DNA from: Roseiarcus sp963806935
GTDB taxonomy: Bacteria > Pseudomonadota > Alphaproteobacteria > Rhizobiales > Beijerinckiaceae
Reading direction: 5' to 3'
DNA length: 64,000 nucleotides
NCBI GenBank assembly: GCA_963806935.1
Contig: CAWEAT010000006.1
Span: 1-64,000 of the forward strand
Shown: one piece after another, positions 44,725 through 55,535 of the stretch
Numbering within the stretch: the first letter of the stretch is position 1
Layout of the letters: every line of letters starts with the position of its first letter
Translations under genes and position numbers: made by a program
The notes under the pieces: model-generated
Told to the model about the DNA's origin: nothing
What the model saw: the letters and a program-made list of their open reading frames with translations, nothing else
Databases searched by the model: none

Positions 44725-45840
44725 TGATGGGCTTCCTCGAGATCAGCGGCTTGCGCAAACGCTTCGGAGCGCTCGAAATCCTTAAGGGCATCGACCTTAC
44801 GCTCGACAAGGGCGGCTTTCTGGTGCTGGTTGGCCCGTCCGGCTGCGGCAAGTCGACTCTCCTCAACACAATTGCGGGACTGGAATTCGATCAGCTCGGG
44901 CGAGATCCGCATCGAGGGCGACAGGATCAACGATCTTCACCCGTCGAAGCGCGATATCGCGATGGTCTTTCAGTCGTACGCGCTCTATCCGAACATGTCG
45001 GTGGCGCAGAATATCGCCTTCGGCATGGAAATGCGCGGCGTGCCTAAGCCGCAACGCGACAAGGCGGTGGCCGATGTCGCCAAGACGCTGAAGATCGAGC
45101 ACCTGCTGTCGCGCCGTCCGAGCCAACTCTCCGGCGGCCAGCGACAGCGGGTCGCCATGGGTCGCGCGCTCGTGCGTCAGCCGCGCGTGTTTCTTTTCGA
45201 CGAGCCCCTATCCAACCTCGACGCCAAACTCCGCGTCGACATGCGGGTGGAGATCAAGCGACTTCATCAGCAGACCGGCGCGACGATCGTCTACGTAACG
45301 CATGATCAAATCGAGGCGATGACGCTTGCCACGCGGATCGCAGTCCTGAAGGATGGTGAGCTTCAGCAGGTCGGCACGCCCGCTGAGATCTATAATACGC
45401 CGTCGAATTTGTTCGTGGCCGATTTTATGGGCTCTCCGGCTATGAACCTGCTCGAGGGTCGCGTCGCCCACGCAAATGGCGCGCCGAGTGTCGTGCTCGA
45501 GCGCAAGGATCACGAGCCGATCGTGGTCCCTGCGCCGTCGGGCGCGGATACGAGCAAGCTCGCCGACGGCCGCAAAGTGATCTTCGGAATTCGGCCGGAG
45601 GCCGTGAACGACCGAGAAAGCGTTGATCGCAACGCAAAGTCGGTGGCGACGTTCGACGCCAATGTTGAGATTGTCGAGCCGGCTGGCTCGGACACGTTCG
45701 TCGTCACTCACATCGCCGGCAAGGAGGTGACCGCGCGCATGCGCGCCGACGCCGATGTCCGCGTCGGGGAACGCCACTCATTCGCGTTCAACCTCGATAA
45801 GGCCGTGCTGTTCGATCCCGCGACCACCCGACGGATCTGA
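44724..45840 (+). CDS. sugar ABC transporter ATP-binding protein (UgpC/MalK type), frameshifted
   Basis: Walker A 'VGPSGCGKSTLLNTIAGLE' is in the first frame. Q-loop 'MVFQSYALYPNMSV', signature 'LSGGQRQRVAMGRAL', Walker B 'VFLFDEPLSNLDAKLR' and H-loop 'VTHDQIEAMTL' are in the second. The C-terminal regulatory OB domain ends 'LDKAVLFDPATTRRI'. At about 44888-44892 GAATTCGATC has one T too many; removing it gives 'GLESISSGEIRIEGD'. The start (44724 or 44727) overlaps the stop of permease 2. Confidence 0.93.
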
Positions 45841-45913
45841 CCCCAGCAACGCATCGGGACGGCACGCCCGTCGTCGCCATGCGCTTACGAAGTGGACGGG
45901 GCGAGAGGATTTG

Positions 45914-47419
45914 ATGACAGGCCGGGAAGAAGTTGACGTCCTGGTCGTCGGCTCGGGAATGGGAGGCGCGACGTTCGCCGCCGGCTTGGCGCCCTTCGGG
46001 GCGAGAATCCTCATTCTCGAGCGCGGCGAGCGGCTCGCAGACAGCGATGCTGTTCGAGATGCGCGAGCGATTTTTCAGCGCGGGACATTCAGACCCAAGG
46101 AGTCCTGGCTGGACGGCGCTGGACGTCCGTTCAATCCGGGCAACTACTATTACGTCGGCGGCAATACGAAATTCTACGGAGCGGTGGTTACCCGCTACCG
46201 AGCGCAGGACTTCGAGCCAATCGTTCATCGGGGCGGAACGACGACCGGTTGGCCGTTCGCGTACGAAGAGTTGGAGCCTTGGTACACGGCCGCGGAAAAG
46301 CTCTATCGGGTCCGCGGCGCGCTGGGCTTCGATCGCACCGAACCGCGACATTCGAAGTCGTACCCATTTGGCCCCGTGCCGGACGAACCGGCGATTGCAA
46401 AAGTCCGCGAACGCCTGAAGGGCGCGGGCCTCCACCCGTTTCCGCTCCCGCTTGGCATCGACATCGAGAAGTGGCTGCAACGGGCTGAGACGCCGTGGGA
46501 TGCATTTCCCGATGCGGGACATGGAAAGATGGACGCGGAGAGCTGCGGCATTGCAGAGGCATTGGCGCATCCGAACGTTGAGTTGCGCACCAATGCACGC
46601 GTCGAACGGCTGATCGTGGGGCCCGACGGCAGGCGTATCGCCGGTCTCGAAGTCCTGCGAGGTGGAGAGCGCAGCACCATTGCCGCGCGACTTGTGGTGC
46701 TGGCGGCAGGCGCCGTCAATTCAGCGGCGTTGTTGCTCCGGTCGGCGGAGAGCGGCCTCGCCAATCGTTCGGACGCGGTCGGTCGGCATTTCATGAACCA
46801 CAACGCGTCCGCAGTCGTGGCGATCGATCCACGCGTCGTCAACGACTCGGTCTACCAGAAGACTCTTGGGATCAATGACTTTTATCTCGATGACGGGCGC
46901 GGTGGGCCGCCGCTCGGCAACATCCAGCTCCTCGGGCGCGTCACCGCTCCCATCCTGAAGTCCAGCATCCGCTTGGCGCCGGAGTGGGCGCTCGGCCCGA
47001 TAAGCAGGCGCTCGGTCGACTGGTACGCGATGAGCGAGGATCTGCCGAATCCGGAGAGCCGGGTCACAGTCGACGGCGGCCAGATCCGCCTGGACTGGAA
47101 GCGAAGCAATTGGACGAGCCACGAGATGCTCGTCGAAGCTTTCAAGGAACGCTTGCGCTCAGCGGGTTATCCGATCGTCCTCTCGCGATCTTTCGATCGT
47201 CGGACGCCATCGCACCAGTGCGGCACCGTCCGCATCGGCCTCGACCCTGCGACCTCGCCCCTCGATCCTTTCTGCCGAGCCTGGGACCATCCGAACCTGT
47301 TCGTAGTTGACGCATCTTTCTTGCCGACCTCCGCTGCGGTCAATCCATCTCTGACGATCGCGGCGCAGGCGCTACGAGTCGCGGACCACATAGCGAACAG
47401 CGATCTTCGACGAATTTAG
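45914..47419 (+). CDS. GMC-family oxidoreductase (short, sugar-dehydrogenase-like)
   Basis: The 501-residue flavoprotein has 'VDVLVVGSGMGGATFAAGLA' (FAD binding), 'YYYVGGNTKFYGAVVTRYR', 'RLVVLAAGAVNSAALLLRSA' and the C-terminal active-site region 'PSHQCGTVRIG' and 'LFVVDASFLPTSAAVNPSLT'. It resembles short bacterial GMC dehydrogenases of the gluconate/glucoside type more than choline dehydrogenase. The start at 45914 follows GAGAGGA. It lies 73 bp after the ABC genes and ten bp before a second GMC gene. Confidence 0.88.
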   Translation: MTGREEVDVLVVGSGMGGATFAAGLAPFGARILILERGERLADSDAVRDARAIFQRGTFRPKESWLDGAGRPFNPGNYYYVGGNTKFYGAVVTRYRAQDFEPIVHRGGTTTGWPFAYEELEPWYTAAEKLYRVRGALGFDRTEPRHSKSYPFGPVPDEPAIAKVRERLKGAGLHPFPLPLGIDIEKWLQRAETPWDAFPDAGHGKMDAESCGIAEALAHPNVELRTNARVERLIVGPDGRRIAGLEVLRGGERSTIAARLVVLAAGAVNSAALLLRSAESGLANRSDAVGRHFMNHNASAVVAIDPRVVNDSVYQKTLGINDFYLDDGRGGPPLGNIQLLGRVTAPILKSSIRLAPEWALGPISRRSVDWYAMSEDLPNPESRVTVDGGQIRLDWKRSNWTSHEMLVEAFKERLRSAGYPIVLSRSFDRRTPSHQCGTVRIGLDPATSPLDPFCRAWDHPNLFVVDASFLPTSAAVNPSLTIAAQALRVADHIANSDLRRI

Positions 47420-47429
47420 GGAAGGGACG

Positions 47430-49037
47430 ATGGCCTACGACTTCATCATCATTGGCGGCGGCCCCGCGGGTTGCGTTCTGGCAAATCGCCTGAGCGCCGA
47501 CCCAACCAGCAAGGTGCTCCTCCTTGAAGCGGGTGGAGGAGATTGGAATCCGCTTTTCGCGATGCCGGCGGGCTTCGCGAAGATGACCAAGGGCGTAGCG
47601 AGCTGGGGCTGGAGCACGGTGCCGCAGGAACATCTCAACGGTCGCGTCATCTGGTACACCCAAGCCAAGATCATAGGCGGCGGTTCCTCGATCAACGCGC
47701 AGCTCTACACACGCGGCAACGCGAAGGATTACGACGCTTGGGTGAGCGAGGCTGGCTGCAAAGGCTGGAGCTATCGTGAAGTCCTGCCGTATTTCATTCG
47801 CAGCGAGGACAACCAACGCCTCGTCAACGCGTACCATGGCTACGGCGGGCCGTTAGGCGTCTCTTATCCCGTCAATCCCTTGCCGATCAGTTTCGCGTTC
47901 CTGCGGGCGGCTCAGGAGGCCGGCATCCCGTTCAACGATGATTTCAACGGCGCCCTGCAAGACGGCATCGGTCACTATCAACTTTCGACCCGGGATGCAC
48001 GGCGGTCTTCCGCATCGAGCGCGTTCCTTAGGCCGGCCAGAGACCGGAAGAACCTGACGGTGCGTTTGCATGCGCAAACGTTAAGGATCGAGATCGAGAA
48101 CGGCCGCGCCGTCGGGGCGACGATCGCCAATGGAAACGGAACCGAAAGCCTGCGTGCGGATCGCGAGGTCATTGTGAGTTGCGGCGCGATCGGCTCGCCG
48201 CGCCTCCTTCAGCTTTCCGGGGTCGGCCCCGCGGATGCACTGAAGGCCGCGGGGGTGACGGTCGTGTACGACCTTCCCGGCGTCGGAAGCAACATGCAGG
48301 ACCATCTCGATCTCTACGCCATCTCGGAATGCACCGGCGATCACACTTACGACCGGGTCGCTCAAGCGCATCGTACCGTCTGGGCCGGAATCCAGTATCT
48401 CTTTTTCAAGACCGGGCCCGTGACCTCCACGCTCTTTGAAACCGGCGGGTTCTGGTACGCGGACAAGGAAGCGAGATCCCCCGACATTCAATTCCATCTC
48501 GGACTGGGATCGGGAATCGAAGCGGGCGTTGCTCAGATGAAGAACCCCGGCGTTACGCTCAATTCCGCGTTCCTTCGCCCACGGTCGCGAGGGACGGTGC
48601 GGCTCGCGAGCGCCGATCCGAAAGCGGGTCCCCTGATCGATCCGAACTACTGGGCGGAGCCATATGATCGCAAGTGCGCATTGAGCGGCTTGAGACTCGC
48701 ACGCGAGATTCTACGCCAGCCGGCGCTGAAGCCGTATGTTCTCGCCGAGCGTTTGCCGGGCGACAATCTGAATTCCGACGAGGAGCTCGTTCAGTATGCC
48801 TACCGGTCCTGCAAAACTGACCATCATCCCGCCGGCACATGCGCCATGGGAGCTGGGCCAGAAGCGGTTGTGACGCCCGATCTTAAACTTCGCGGGATCG
48901 ACCGCCTCAGAGTCGTCGACGCCTCTGTCATGCCGTTCGTGCCTTCTTGCAATACAAATGCGCCCACGATCATGGTGGCGGAGAAGGCCTCGGACATCAT
49001 TCTGGGCAATAACCCAATTCCTGCCGCTGTCCTGTAG
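47430..49037 (+). CDS. GMC-family oxidoreductase (choline dehydrogenase-like)
   Basis: The 535-residue protein has 'DFIIIGGGPAGCVLANRLS', 'KIIGGGSSINAQLYTRGN', 'VIVSCGAIGSPRLLQLSGVG', and 'DHHPAGTCAMG' with the catalytic His. 'LRVVDASVMPFVPSCNTNAP' closes the FAD domain. This is the BetA-like GMC class that oxidises primary alcohols. The specific alcohol is unknown. It is last in the locus, and no terminator is clear before the convergent HlyD gene 240 bp on. Confidence 0.92.
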   Translation: MAYDFIIIGGGPAGCVLANRLSADPTSKVLLLEAGGGDWNPLFAMPAGFAKMTKGVASWGWSTVPQEHLNGRVIWYTQAKIIGGGSSINAQLYTRGNAKDYDAWVSEAGCKGWSYREVLPYFIRSEDNQRLVNAYHGYGGPLGVSYPVNPLPISFAFLRAAQEAGIPFNDDFNGALQDGIGHYQLSTRDARRSSASSAFLRPARDRKNLTVRLHAQTLRIEIENGRAVGATIANGNGTESLRADREVIVSCGAIGSPRLLQLSGVGPADALKAAGVTVVYDLPGVGSNMQDHLDLYAISECTGDHTYDRVAQAHRTVWAGIQYLFFKTGPVTSTLFETGGFWYADKEARSPDIQFHLGLGSGIEAGVAQMKNPGVTLNSAFLRPRSRGTVRLASADPKAGPLIDPNYWAEPYDRKCALSGLRLAREILRQPALKPYVLAERLPGDNLNSDEELVQYAYRSCKTDHHPAGTCAMGAGPEAVVTPDLKLRGIDRLRVVDASVMPFVPSCNTNAPTIMVAEKASDIILGNNPIPAAVL

Positions 49038-49280
49038 CGGCGGCTCATGGCCTGAGCGGAGTCGCCAATCGCAACCAGGAACTGCAGGGAGCAGTGGCCC
49101 CGCGCCAAAGCAAATCAGCGCGGGGCCAGGCGCGCGCTCGTGTGCGAGCCGCTGGGGGCCGAGGCGCGACCTCGAAGACGATGCCGTTGGGGTGAAGCGG
49201 TGGCAATGCGTATGAATACCCAGCCGAGGAAAGGCTGATCAGTCGGCTGTCCGAATGAATCGATCTTCGGGCTTGCGGCA

Positions 49281-50340
49281 TCACCCAATGGCGGAGCAGG
49301 CGAAGTCTCGCACCTGGGACCAAGCAATAGCGTTCGTAGTTTCAGTACTCGAACTGCGATCGATCCAGACCGTCATTCCCGGCTCGACGGATCGAACCTC
49401 CTGGTCGGGGTCGGCGCGGAGGAGGAAGCTGTTGAGGTCATGATCGTTGACCGCGCGGGCCGCGCGCCAAACGGCGAACTCGCCGAGCGGCCGAAGCTCC
49501 GTGACCTTGGCGTCGATCCGGTCGCCGTTGGCGGCGAGGAGCCGCACGGGCGAACCGACCGTAAGGCCTGCGAGCAGGTTCTCGCGTATGGTGAAAGTAA
49601 ACCAGCGTTCGTTCGCGGGGGCTATGGTGAGAACCGGCTGTCCGGGAGAGACAACCTCGCCGGGTTCGGCCACCAGCAGGGTCACGACACCGTCGACGGG
49701 AGCCGAGAGCGTCGTCTTGTCCAGTTTCGCCTCGATGTTCGCGAGCGTCGCCTCGGCGTAGGCGACCTGCGCATCGGCGATCGCCCGCTCCTCCTTGGTT
49801 GGACCGGCCTTGCTCTGAGCGTAAGCGGCTTGGACCTGGCTGAGGTCGGCCTCGGCGCTGCCGAGCGCCTCTGTGGCCTGGTCCAGTTGCTGCTTACTCG
49901 CAAAATCCTTGGCTGCGAGTTTCGCAGCGCGTTCGTGCTGTTGCTGCGCGAGCGCGAGATTGGCGTCGGCGATCCGAACGTCCTGCGCCGCCGTATCGAT
50001 TTCCTCGCGGCGGACGCCGGCATAGACGTTGGCTCGGTTGGCGTTCGCTGAGGCGAGGGCGGCCTTGGCTTGCTCGACCGCAGCGGCAAGATCGGGGCTG
50101 CTCAAGGTCACCAGGACGTCGCCCTTGCGCACCGTCTGTCCGGCGGCAACGTCGGAACGATTCCACGCGGGCGTTTATTTCCGGCGCTATCCGGATTTCC
50201 GTCTGGTGCACGACCCCGATGGCCGGCGTCGGCGCCGCGCCGCCTGCCTCCCACGGGCGATAGACAACCGCTCCGACCAATCCAAGGCCAAGGACGAGCG
50301 CCAGGATCACGAGCGGGCGGCGGAAGGAGTTACGCGCCAT
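49281..50340 (-). CDS. HlyD-family membrane fusion protein 2, frameshifted
   Basis: The start MARNSFRRPLVILALVLGLG is one membrane anchor, followed by 'IRIAPEINARVESF'. Near 50155-50160 the frame changes; one base less gives 'VESFRVAAGQTVRKGDVLVT', the first lipoyl half. Coiled-coil hairpins ('AQQQHERAAKLAAKDFASKQ') and the second lipoyl half ('TTLSAPVDGVVTLLVAEPGE') follow. Adaptor proteins of this kind bridge inner-membrane pumps and an outer-membrane channel. Its start overlaps the permease stop by 11 bases, so it is the last gene of the three-gene exporter unit. Confidence 0.88.
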
Positions 50341-52670
50341 AAGCGTCCTCGCGAGCGAAAAATCGGCGCGCGGCCACGGCCAGAAGGCCGTAGATCGCAG
50401 TCAATACCCATAAGCTCGCCCAGTCGCGCCAGACGTCGTGGAGGCTCGCGCCCATCTGGTTGAGGCGTACGAGCCCGTCGATCGCCGATGTGCTTGGAAA
50501 GATGCGGCTTGCAGAGCGGATCGCGTCGGGAATGGCCTCAACCGGCCACGAGACGCCGACCTGGAAAAACAGCGGAAGGCTGACAGCGATGAACAAAATC
50601 ACCGCCGTCTCGCGGCGTTTGAACCAGAGGCTCACAAACTGGGCGAGAAAACTCACGGACAGGACGAAAGGTATCGCCATGAGGAGCAGTTCGATCGGCC
50701 GGCCAAGGGTGGAGAAACCGTACACGCGAGGCAGAATGATCAAATAGAGCGCGAGGCCGGGCATCGCGAGGCAGAGATGCGCCAGCGCTTGGCCGAGGAT
50801 GGCGCGCGCGCCGGCCCGACGCCGCCGGCCCGCGCTTCCCCCCTGCTCGAACGCGACGCCTCCAACGGTCGCGACGCCCAGGAACAGGGTCTGTTGCAGA
50901 ATGAGGACGAAAGCAGCAGGAACGACGTAGCTTGCGTATCCGCCCGTCGGGTTGAACAGCGGCTCAGACACGAGCTCGACGGGAGAGGCCCGCGTCAAGG
51001 CCGCGTGAGCGAGGCCGCCGTCGGTTCGCGCTCCACGCTCGGCGAGGTCGGCGCTGACGGTTCCGGTCGCTTCGGTGATTCCCTGCAGCATGCGGCTGAA
51101 GAGGAGAAAATAGGCCGAAATCGACATAAGCGGCGACGCGGGCCCGATTGCCCTTCAGGACCTCCTTTTCGGTATCCTTCGGAATAGCGACGATGCCGAA
51201 CACCTCGCGTCGCGCCAACGCCGCGTGGGCGTCAGCGAGGTTATCGGCGCGGACGGCGACTGTGATCGCTTCATCGGCGCTCAAGGTCTGCACGAGATCG
51301 CGGCTAACTTCGGTGTGGTCCTGATCGACGGCCGCGATCGGGATTCCGCGCAGGAGCTGGCCGAGATAGGGTTGAGGATAGAGCAGGCCGTAGATGATCG
51401 GGGCGAGGACAATCAGGCCGAAGACGCCGCGGTCGTTGAGGATGCGTCGAATCTCGGCCGTCATCGCGCCTCCTACGCCCGCAACAACGAGCGCTGGCTC
51501 GGCGGACTCGGGCTCCGCCGCGCGAGAGGGCGCCGCGGCGATCGCTGCAAGCCTCAGCCAGCCGAGCCCGAACAGCGCGATCGCAAGCGCGCCGAGGATC
51601 ATGAATGGCGGGACGGAGCTCGACGGCGGCAATCCGCGAACCGCCTGGTCGAACAGGATCTGGATGTACCAGCGCAACGGCAGAAGGGAGCCCCAGAAGC
51701 GCGCGAAGCCGTTCATCGCCAGAACGGGAAATCCGACGCCGGCAAAGCCAAACGCCGGATTGCAAATGATCGCGGTCACGCTCATGCCGACCGCGAGATT
51801 TCGTGTGAGAAGCTGAAACACCCCGCCGAGCGAAAGATAGGCGATGACGAGCAGGCAGGCCGCGGCCCCCATCAGCACCGAGTCGCCGCGAAAAGGAACA
51901 TTGAAGAGGCCGTGGATGATGCCGGCGTCGGCGACCATCATCAGAATAAAAATCGCAAACAGCGGCGCGAACTTGCCGAGAAGCGCGGTGAGCGGGCTGC
52001 CGCCGGCCGCCCTGAGCCATGCTCGCAGGCTGCGCCGCGAAAATTCGGACCCGACCGCATAGCCAGCGGAGATCGCGACGACGACGTGAAGAACGGTCGG
52101 CAAAATGGCGCGGAGCAGGAACTGGGCGTAGTTCTGCGCCGGGTTGGTGAGCACATATTGCTCGACAACGAGCGATCCCGGCGTGAATGGGCCGCCAGTC
52201 TCCGGTGGGCGCGGCAGCGTCGCGGTCGCCGCGGCGACGGCGTTGGAGATTGCGGATGCAGCGCTGTTGCCGGGAGTGAAATACTGTCGGTTATAGAGCG
52301 CAACGATCTTCGGGCGCCGCTGCGCGACAAGGTCGCGCTCGAAATTCTCGGGAATATAGATCGCAGCAATCGCGTCACCCGAGCGGATGGCGTGCATTGC
52401 GCTGGTCATGTCGCCTGAACGCTCTGCGACGCTGATCCCCGGCGCTGAAGCGGTCGCCTGAACATAGGTGAGCGACGTCGGAGAGCGATCGGCGTCGACG
52501 ACGGTCACCTTGAGATTGCGGATCACGGCATTGCTGAAGATGAGGGCCAGAACCGCGAAAGCGAATACCGGCACCCCAATCGCGAGGAATAGCGCCAGGC
52601 GGTCGCGCCACATCCACCGCCATTCGCGGGCGGCGACAAGAAGGAATCCCGGTCGCGGCGGCGCCTTCAT
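50330..52670 (-). CDS. fused double ABC-2 permease, frameshifted
   Basis: About 780 residues. The first half is a complete ABC-2 permease: 'REWRWMWRDRLALFLAIGVP', a large periplasmic domain to about 180, then five helices to about 390. The second half starts near residue 403 ('MTAEIRRILNDRGVFGLIVL') and repeats the plan. The two are in one continuous frame, with AGGAGG five bases before the internal ATG (51464), so the second half may also be made alone. Near 51117-51119, removing one T from GATTTCGG joins 'AAYVDSAYFLLFSRMLQG'. No ATPase gene is adjacent. Confidence 0.88.
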
Positions 52671-53779
52671 CGGCCGCCGCCGGGCCAGACCGCGTAGACG
52701 CTCATCCCGGGCCTGAGCTCAGGGATGGGCGCGACCGGATAGGCGCGAATCTCGAACGTGCGCAGATCGAAGTCACCAGTCGCACGGGTGGCGCGCCAGC
52801 CTGCATATTCACCCTTCGCGGCGATGACCTTGACCGCCGCCGTGATCACTCGGTCGCCGAGCGCCGGGACGCGCATCTGGAACTGGTCGCCCACCTTCAG
52901 TCTCTTGACGAGGTCTTCGCGCAAATCGAAGCGCAGCCATACGTCGTTCAGATCGACGAGCGACAGAAGCGGCACGCCCGGCGAGACATATTCGCCGATT
53001 TCGGCGCCGATCTGATAGACCTGCGCGGCAATCGGCGCCTTGACGGTAAGCTCATCGACTTGCGCCTTCGTCGTGTCGATCCTGGCTTGCGCCTGGACCA
53101 CATTGGCGCGGGCTATGCCGCGTTCCTCCTTGGTTGGGCCGGCGATGGCTTCCTGCTCGGCGAGCTTGGCCTGGTCGAGGCTATGTTCGGCGACGCGAAG
53201 CTGGTCGGTCGCTTCGTCGAGCTTCTGGACGGGGGAGAATCCCGGCGCGGTCAGCGCCTTCAGGCGATCGTAGGTCTGCTGAGCGAGGGTCAGGTTGGCG
53301 GAGGCATTCTCGACCGCGGCCTTGCGTTGGTCGATGATTTCAGCGCGGGTGCCGGCGAGGATGTTCGCGAGCTGGGCGGAGGCGACGGCTAGCCCCGCTT
53401 CGGCCTCGTTGAGCTTGGTCAAGAGCTCCGGGTTGTCGATTTTGTACAGCAATTGACCTGCGGCGACATTGTCGCCGCGTTGAACAGGACGCTCGCCGAC
53501 CCGGCCATCGACGCGCGCGGCGATGTCGACGCGGGTCGCGTCGGCCTCGCCCTGGATGATCAGGGGCTGGGGCTGCACAAGATACCAGAGCGACAGGCCG
53601 ACGATCGCCGCCACTATGAGCGCAACGACGAGGGCGGGCCCACGGGCGACCTTCGGCGTTCGAGGAACGCTCGCTTCGCGCTCGGGCGAGGGTGAATCCA
53701 GGGGCGCGGCGTCTCGCCCGACACCCGATCCATTGGCTGCAGGATTGGTCATTTGCGTCTCTTGATCGTCAGAACCCAT
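52667..53779 (-). CDS. HlyD-family membrane fusion protein 1
   Basis: The intact 370-residue adaptor has a membrane anchor at about 45-68 ('ALVVALIVAAIVGLSLWYLV'), lipoyl halves around 'DIAARVDGRVGERPVQRGDN' and 'VKAPIAAQVYQIGAEIGEYV', a long coiled coil between, and a beta-barrel part ending 'LRPGMSVYAVWPGG'. It is first in the operon and its stop overlaps the permease start by four bases. Having two different adaptors around one double permease is unusual. ATG 53779 or 53752 may be the start. Confidence 0.9.
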   Translation of the reverse strand: MGSDDQETQMTNPAANGSGVGRDAAPLDSPSPEREASVPRTPKVARGPALVVALIVAAIVGLSLWYLVQPQPLIIQGEADATRVDIAARVDGRVGERPVQRGDNVAAGQLLYKIDNPELLTKLNEAEAGLAVASAQLANILAGTRAEIIDQRKAAVENASANLTLAQQTYDRLKALTAPGFSPVQKLDEATDQLRVAEHSLDQAKLAEQEAIAGPTKEERGIARANVVQAQARIDTTKAQVDELTVKAPIAAQVYQIGAEIGEYVSPGVPLLSLVDLNDVWLRFDLREDLVKRLKVGDQFQMRVPALGDRVITAAVKVIAAKGEYAGWRATRATGDFDLRTFEIRAYPVAPIPELRPGMSVYAVWPGGGR

Positions 53780-54170
53780 TGGATTCTCCGGTCACAACCG
53801 AACTGTCCAGTTTTGCGCTGACGCGCGGCCGCAAGGGGAGGCCAGGACGGAAAAATGCTTGCCGAAAATCAGAATGCTGGCTAAGCTCGCGCCATGATCA
53901 ATCCTGCCTTTCCGCATGCTTACTCCGGAGGCCCCCGTTTCGACGCTTTGAACGGTCCGGCAAAGCGCAAGAATAATTGTTTCCCGCTTCACCCCCGCGC
54001 AACCCATTGAAAAGCCTCGATTCGGACGAGAGAATCCAAACAAACCCAAGACAATCCAACCGTTGCGAGCGCTCGTCTTCGCCGCGAAACGGCCCAGAGC
54101 CAAGAAAACCCAAACGCATCGGCCCGACAATGTCGCGGGGCGCCGACGCCAAAGCGCGACGCGGTCAACC
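53780..54170. other. intergenic region with no supported gene
   Basis: This 390-bp region lies upstream of the exporter operon and downstream of the DUF763 gene, both on the minus strand. It presumably holds the exporter promoter. Overlapping frames on both strands are compositionally random, and I see no hairpin with a T-run. Confidence 0.5.
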
Positions 54171-55469
54171 TCAGTGTCGGCTGCCCCGCCGACGGGCAAG
54201 GGGCTCGGGCGTCGTCGGGACCGCTTCCGGCGGCCTCTCCCAGCCAAAGACGCTGCGGCCTGCGAACGAGTGGGAAAGTCGCCGTTCTTCGGCGATCACA
54301 TCCGTGAGCGGCGGTCCGACCGCGCTTGCTTCGACCCGGCGCGCCTCGTCGTCGAGCCGCTTGATCGCGGCGAGCCTGTCGTCCCGCCCGAGCCTGGCCT
54401 TCTGCACCGCCGCCTTCATGACCCCGATCGTTTCGTCATAGACCCTGAGCGGCACCGGGAAGGGATGGCGGTCCTTCCCGCCATGCGCGAACGAGAAGCG
54501 CGCAGGATCGGTGAAGCGGTAAGGCGCGCCGTGAATGACTTCGGCCACCATCGCCAGCGCCCGCACCGTGCGAGCGCCGACGCCGGGCACGAGCAGCAAC
54601 TCGGCGAAGTCGGCCGGCCCCCGATTGGCGGCCGCAGTGAGGCTCGCGTGAAGGCGCGGCGCCAGCACGTCGGTCGCGCGGACGTCATGATGACCGGGCA
54701 TGGCGAGATGCGGCAGAGTAAGCTGGCGGGGATCGGAGCTCGACGGCGGCTTCCGAGGTTTTGCCTCGATCAGGGCGAGTTCATGCGCCAACCGATCCGG
54801 ACCCAACGAATGCAGCAGCTCGATCTGGCCCCGCCGGGAGCGATCGGCCCGACTATCCGTCAGGTTGACGATCTCGCCTTGATTGAGTCCGTCGATCGCC
54901 GCATGCGGTTCGTCGACGAAACTCATCAGTCCCTCGCTCAACCAGTGGTAACGGCGAGCCGTCCTGCTTGCGTCATTCATGCCCTGCTGGACCACCGCCC
55001 AGCGCGCGTCATCGGTCACGATGAAGCCGTGCAGATAGAGGTCGAAGCCGTCCTGGACGGCGGCGCTATCGACCTTCGCCACCAGCCGGCTGAGACTGGC
55101 GAGCGCTGATCCGTCGAACCCCGCTCGCTCGCCGATCGCAACCAGTTCGTCGGGCGTTTTGCGCGAATGTTTGCCGCGGCCGCCGCAGATATGGACGCCG
55201 AGTTCCCCGGCCAGCGGCTGAAGACCGCGTTTCAACGCTCCGACGACACTTGTCGTGATTCCGGACGAGTGCCAGTCCATGCCCATGACCGAGCCGAACG
55301 ACTGAAACCAAAACGGATGAGCAAGGCGGCGAAGGAACTCGTCGCGACCGTAGTGATGCACGATCGCCTCGGCGATGACCGCACCCAGACGGGTCATGCG
55401 ATCCGCCAGCCACAGCGGCACCCGTCCGCCATGGAGCGGCAGATCCGCGCTTCCTGTTCTATGGGCCAT
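54171..55469 (-). CDS. DUF763 family protein
   Basis: About 432 residues from MAHRTGSADLPLHGGRVPLW, the hallmark DUF763 start. 'HPFWFQSFGSVMGMDWHSSG' and 'HICGGRGKHSRKTPDEL' follow. Later 'LLLVPGVGARTVRALA' is a helix-hairpin-helix-like element, and 'FSFAHGGKDRHPFPVPLRVY' is also conserved. DUF763 proteins occur in archaea and scattered bacteria and are suspected to act on DNA or RNA. The function is unknown. The basic C-terminal end is variable. Scattered occurrence suggests lateral transfer. Confidence 0.88.
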   Translation of the reverse strand: MAHRTGSADLPLHGGRVPLWLADRMTRLGAVIAEAIVHHYGRDEFLRRLAHPFWFQSFGSVMGMDWHSSGITTSVVGALKRGLQPLAGELGVHICGGRGKHSRKTPDELVAIGERAGFDGSALASLSRLVAKVDSAAVQDGFDLYLHGFIVTDDARWAVVQQGMNDASRTARRYHWLSEGLMSFVDEPHAAIDGLNQGEIVNLTDSRADRSRRGQIELLHSLGPDRLAHELALIEAKPRKPPSSSDPRQLTLPHLAMPGHHDVRATDVLAPRLHASLTAAANRGPADFAELLLVPGVGARTVRALAMVAEVIHGAPYRFTDPARFSFAHGGKDRHPFPVPLRVYDETIGVMKAAVQKARLGRDDRLAAIKRLDDEARRVEASAVGPPLTDVIAEERRLSHSFAGRSVFGWERPPEAVPTTPEPLARRRGSRH

Positions 55470-55535
55470 GCGTCGTTCTACGTCGCGGCGACGATAGCCG
55501 CAACGCGCGAACCGCAGGGGCGCCAACCGGGGCCT

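Noticed and set aside
53792..54247. 151-codon open frame on the minus strand
   Set aside because: It overlaps the DUF763 end in another frame and has no recognisable features.
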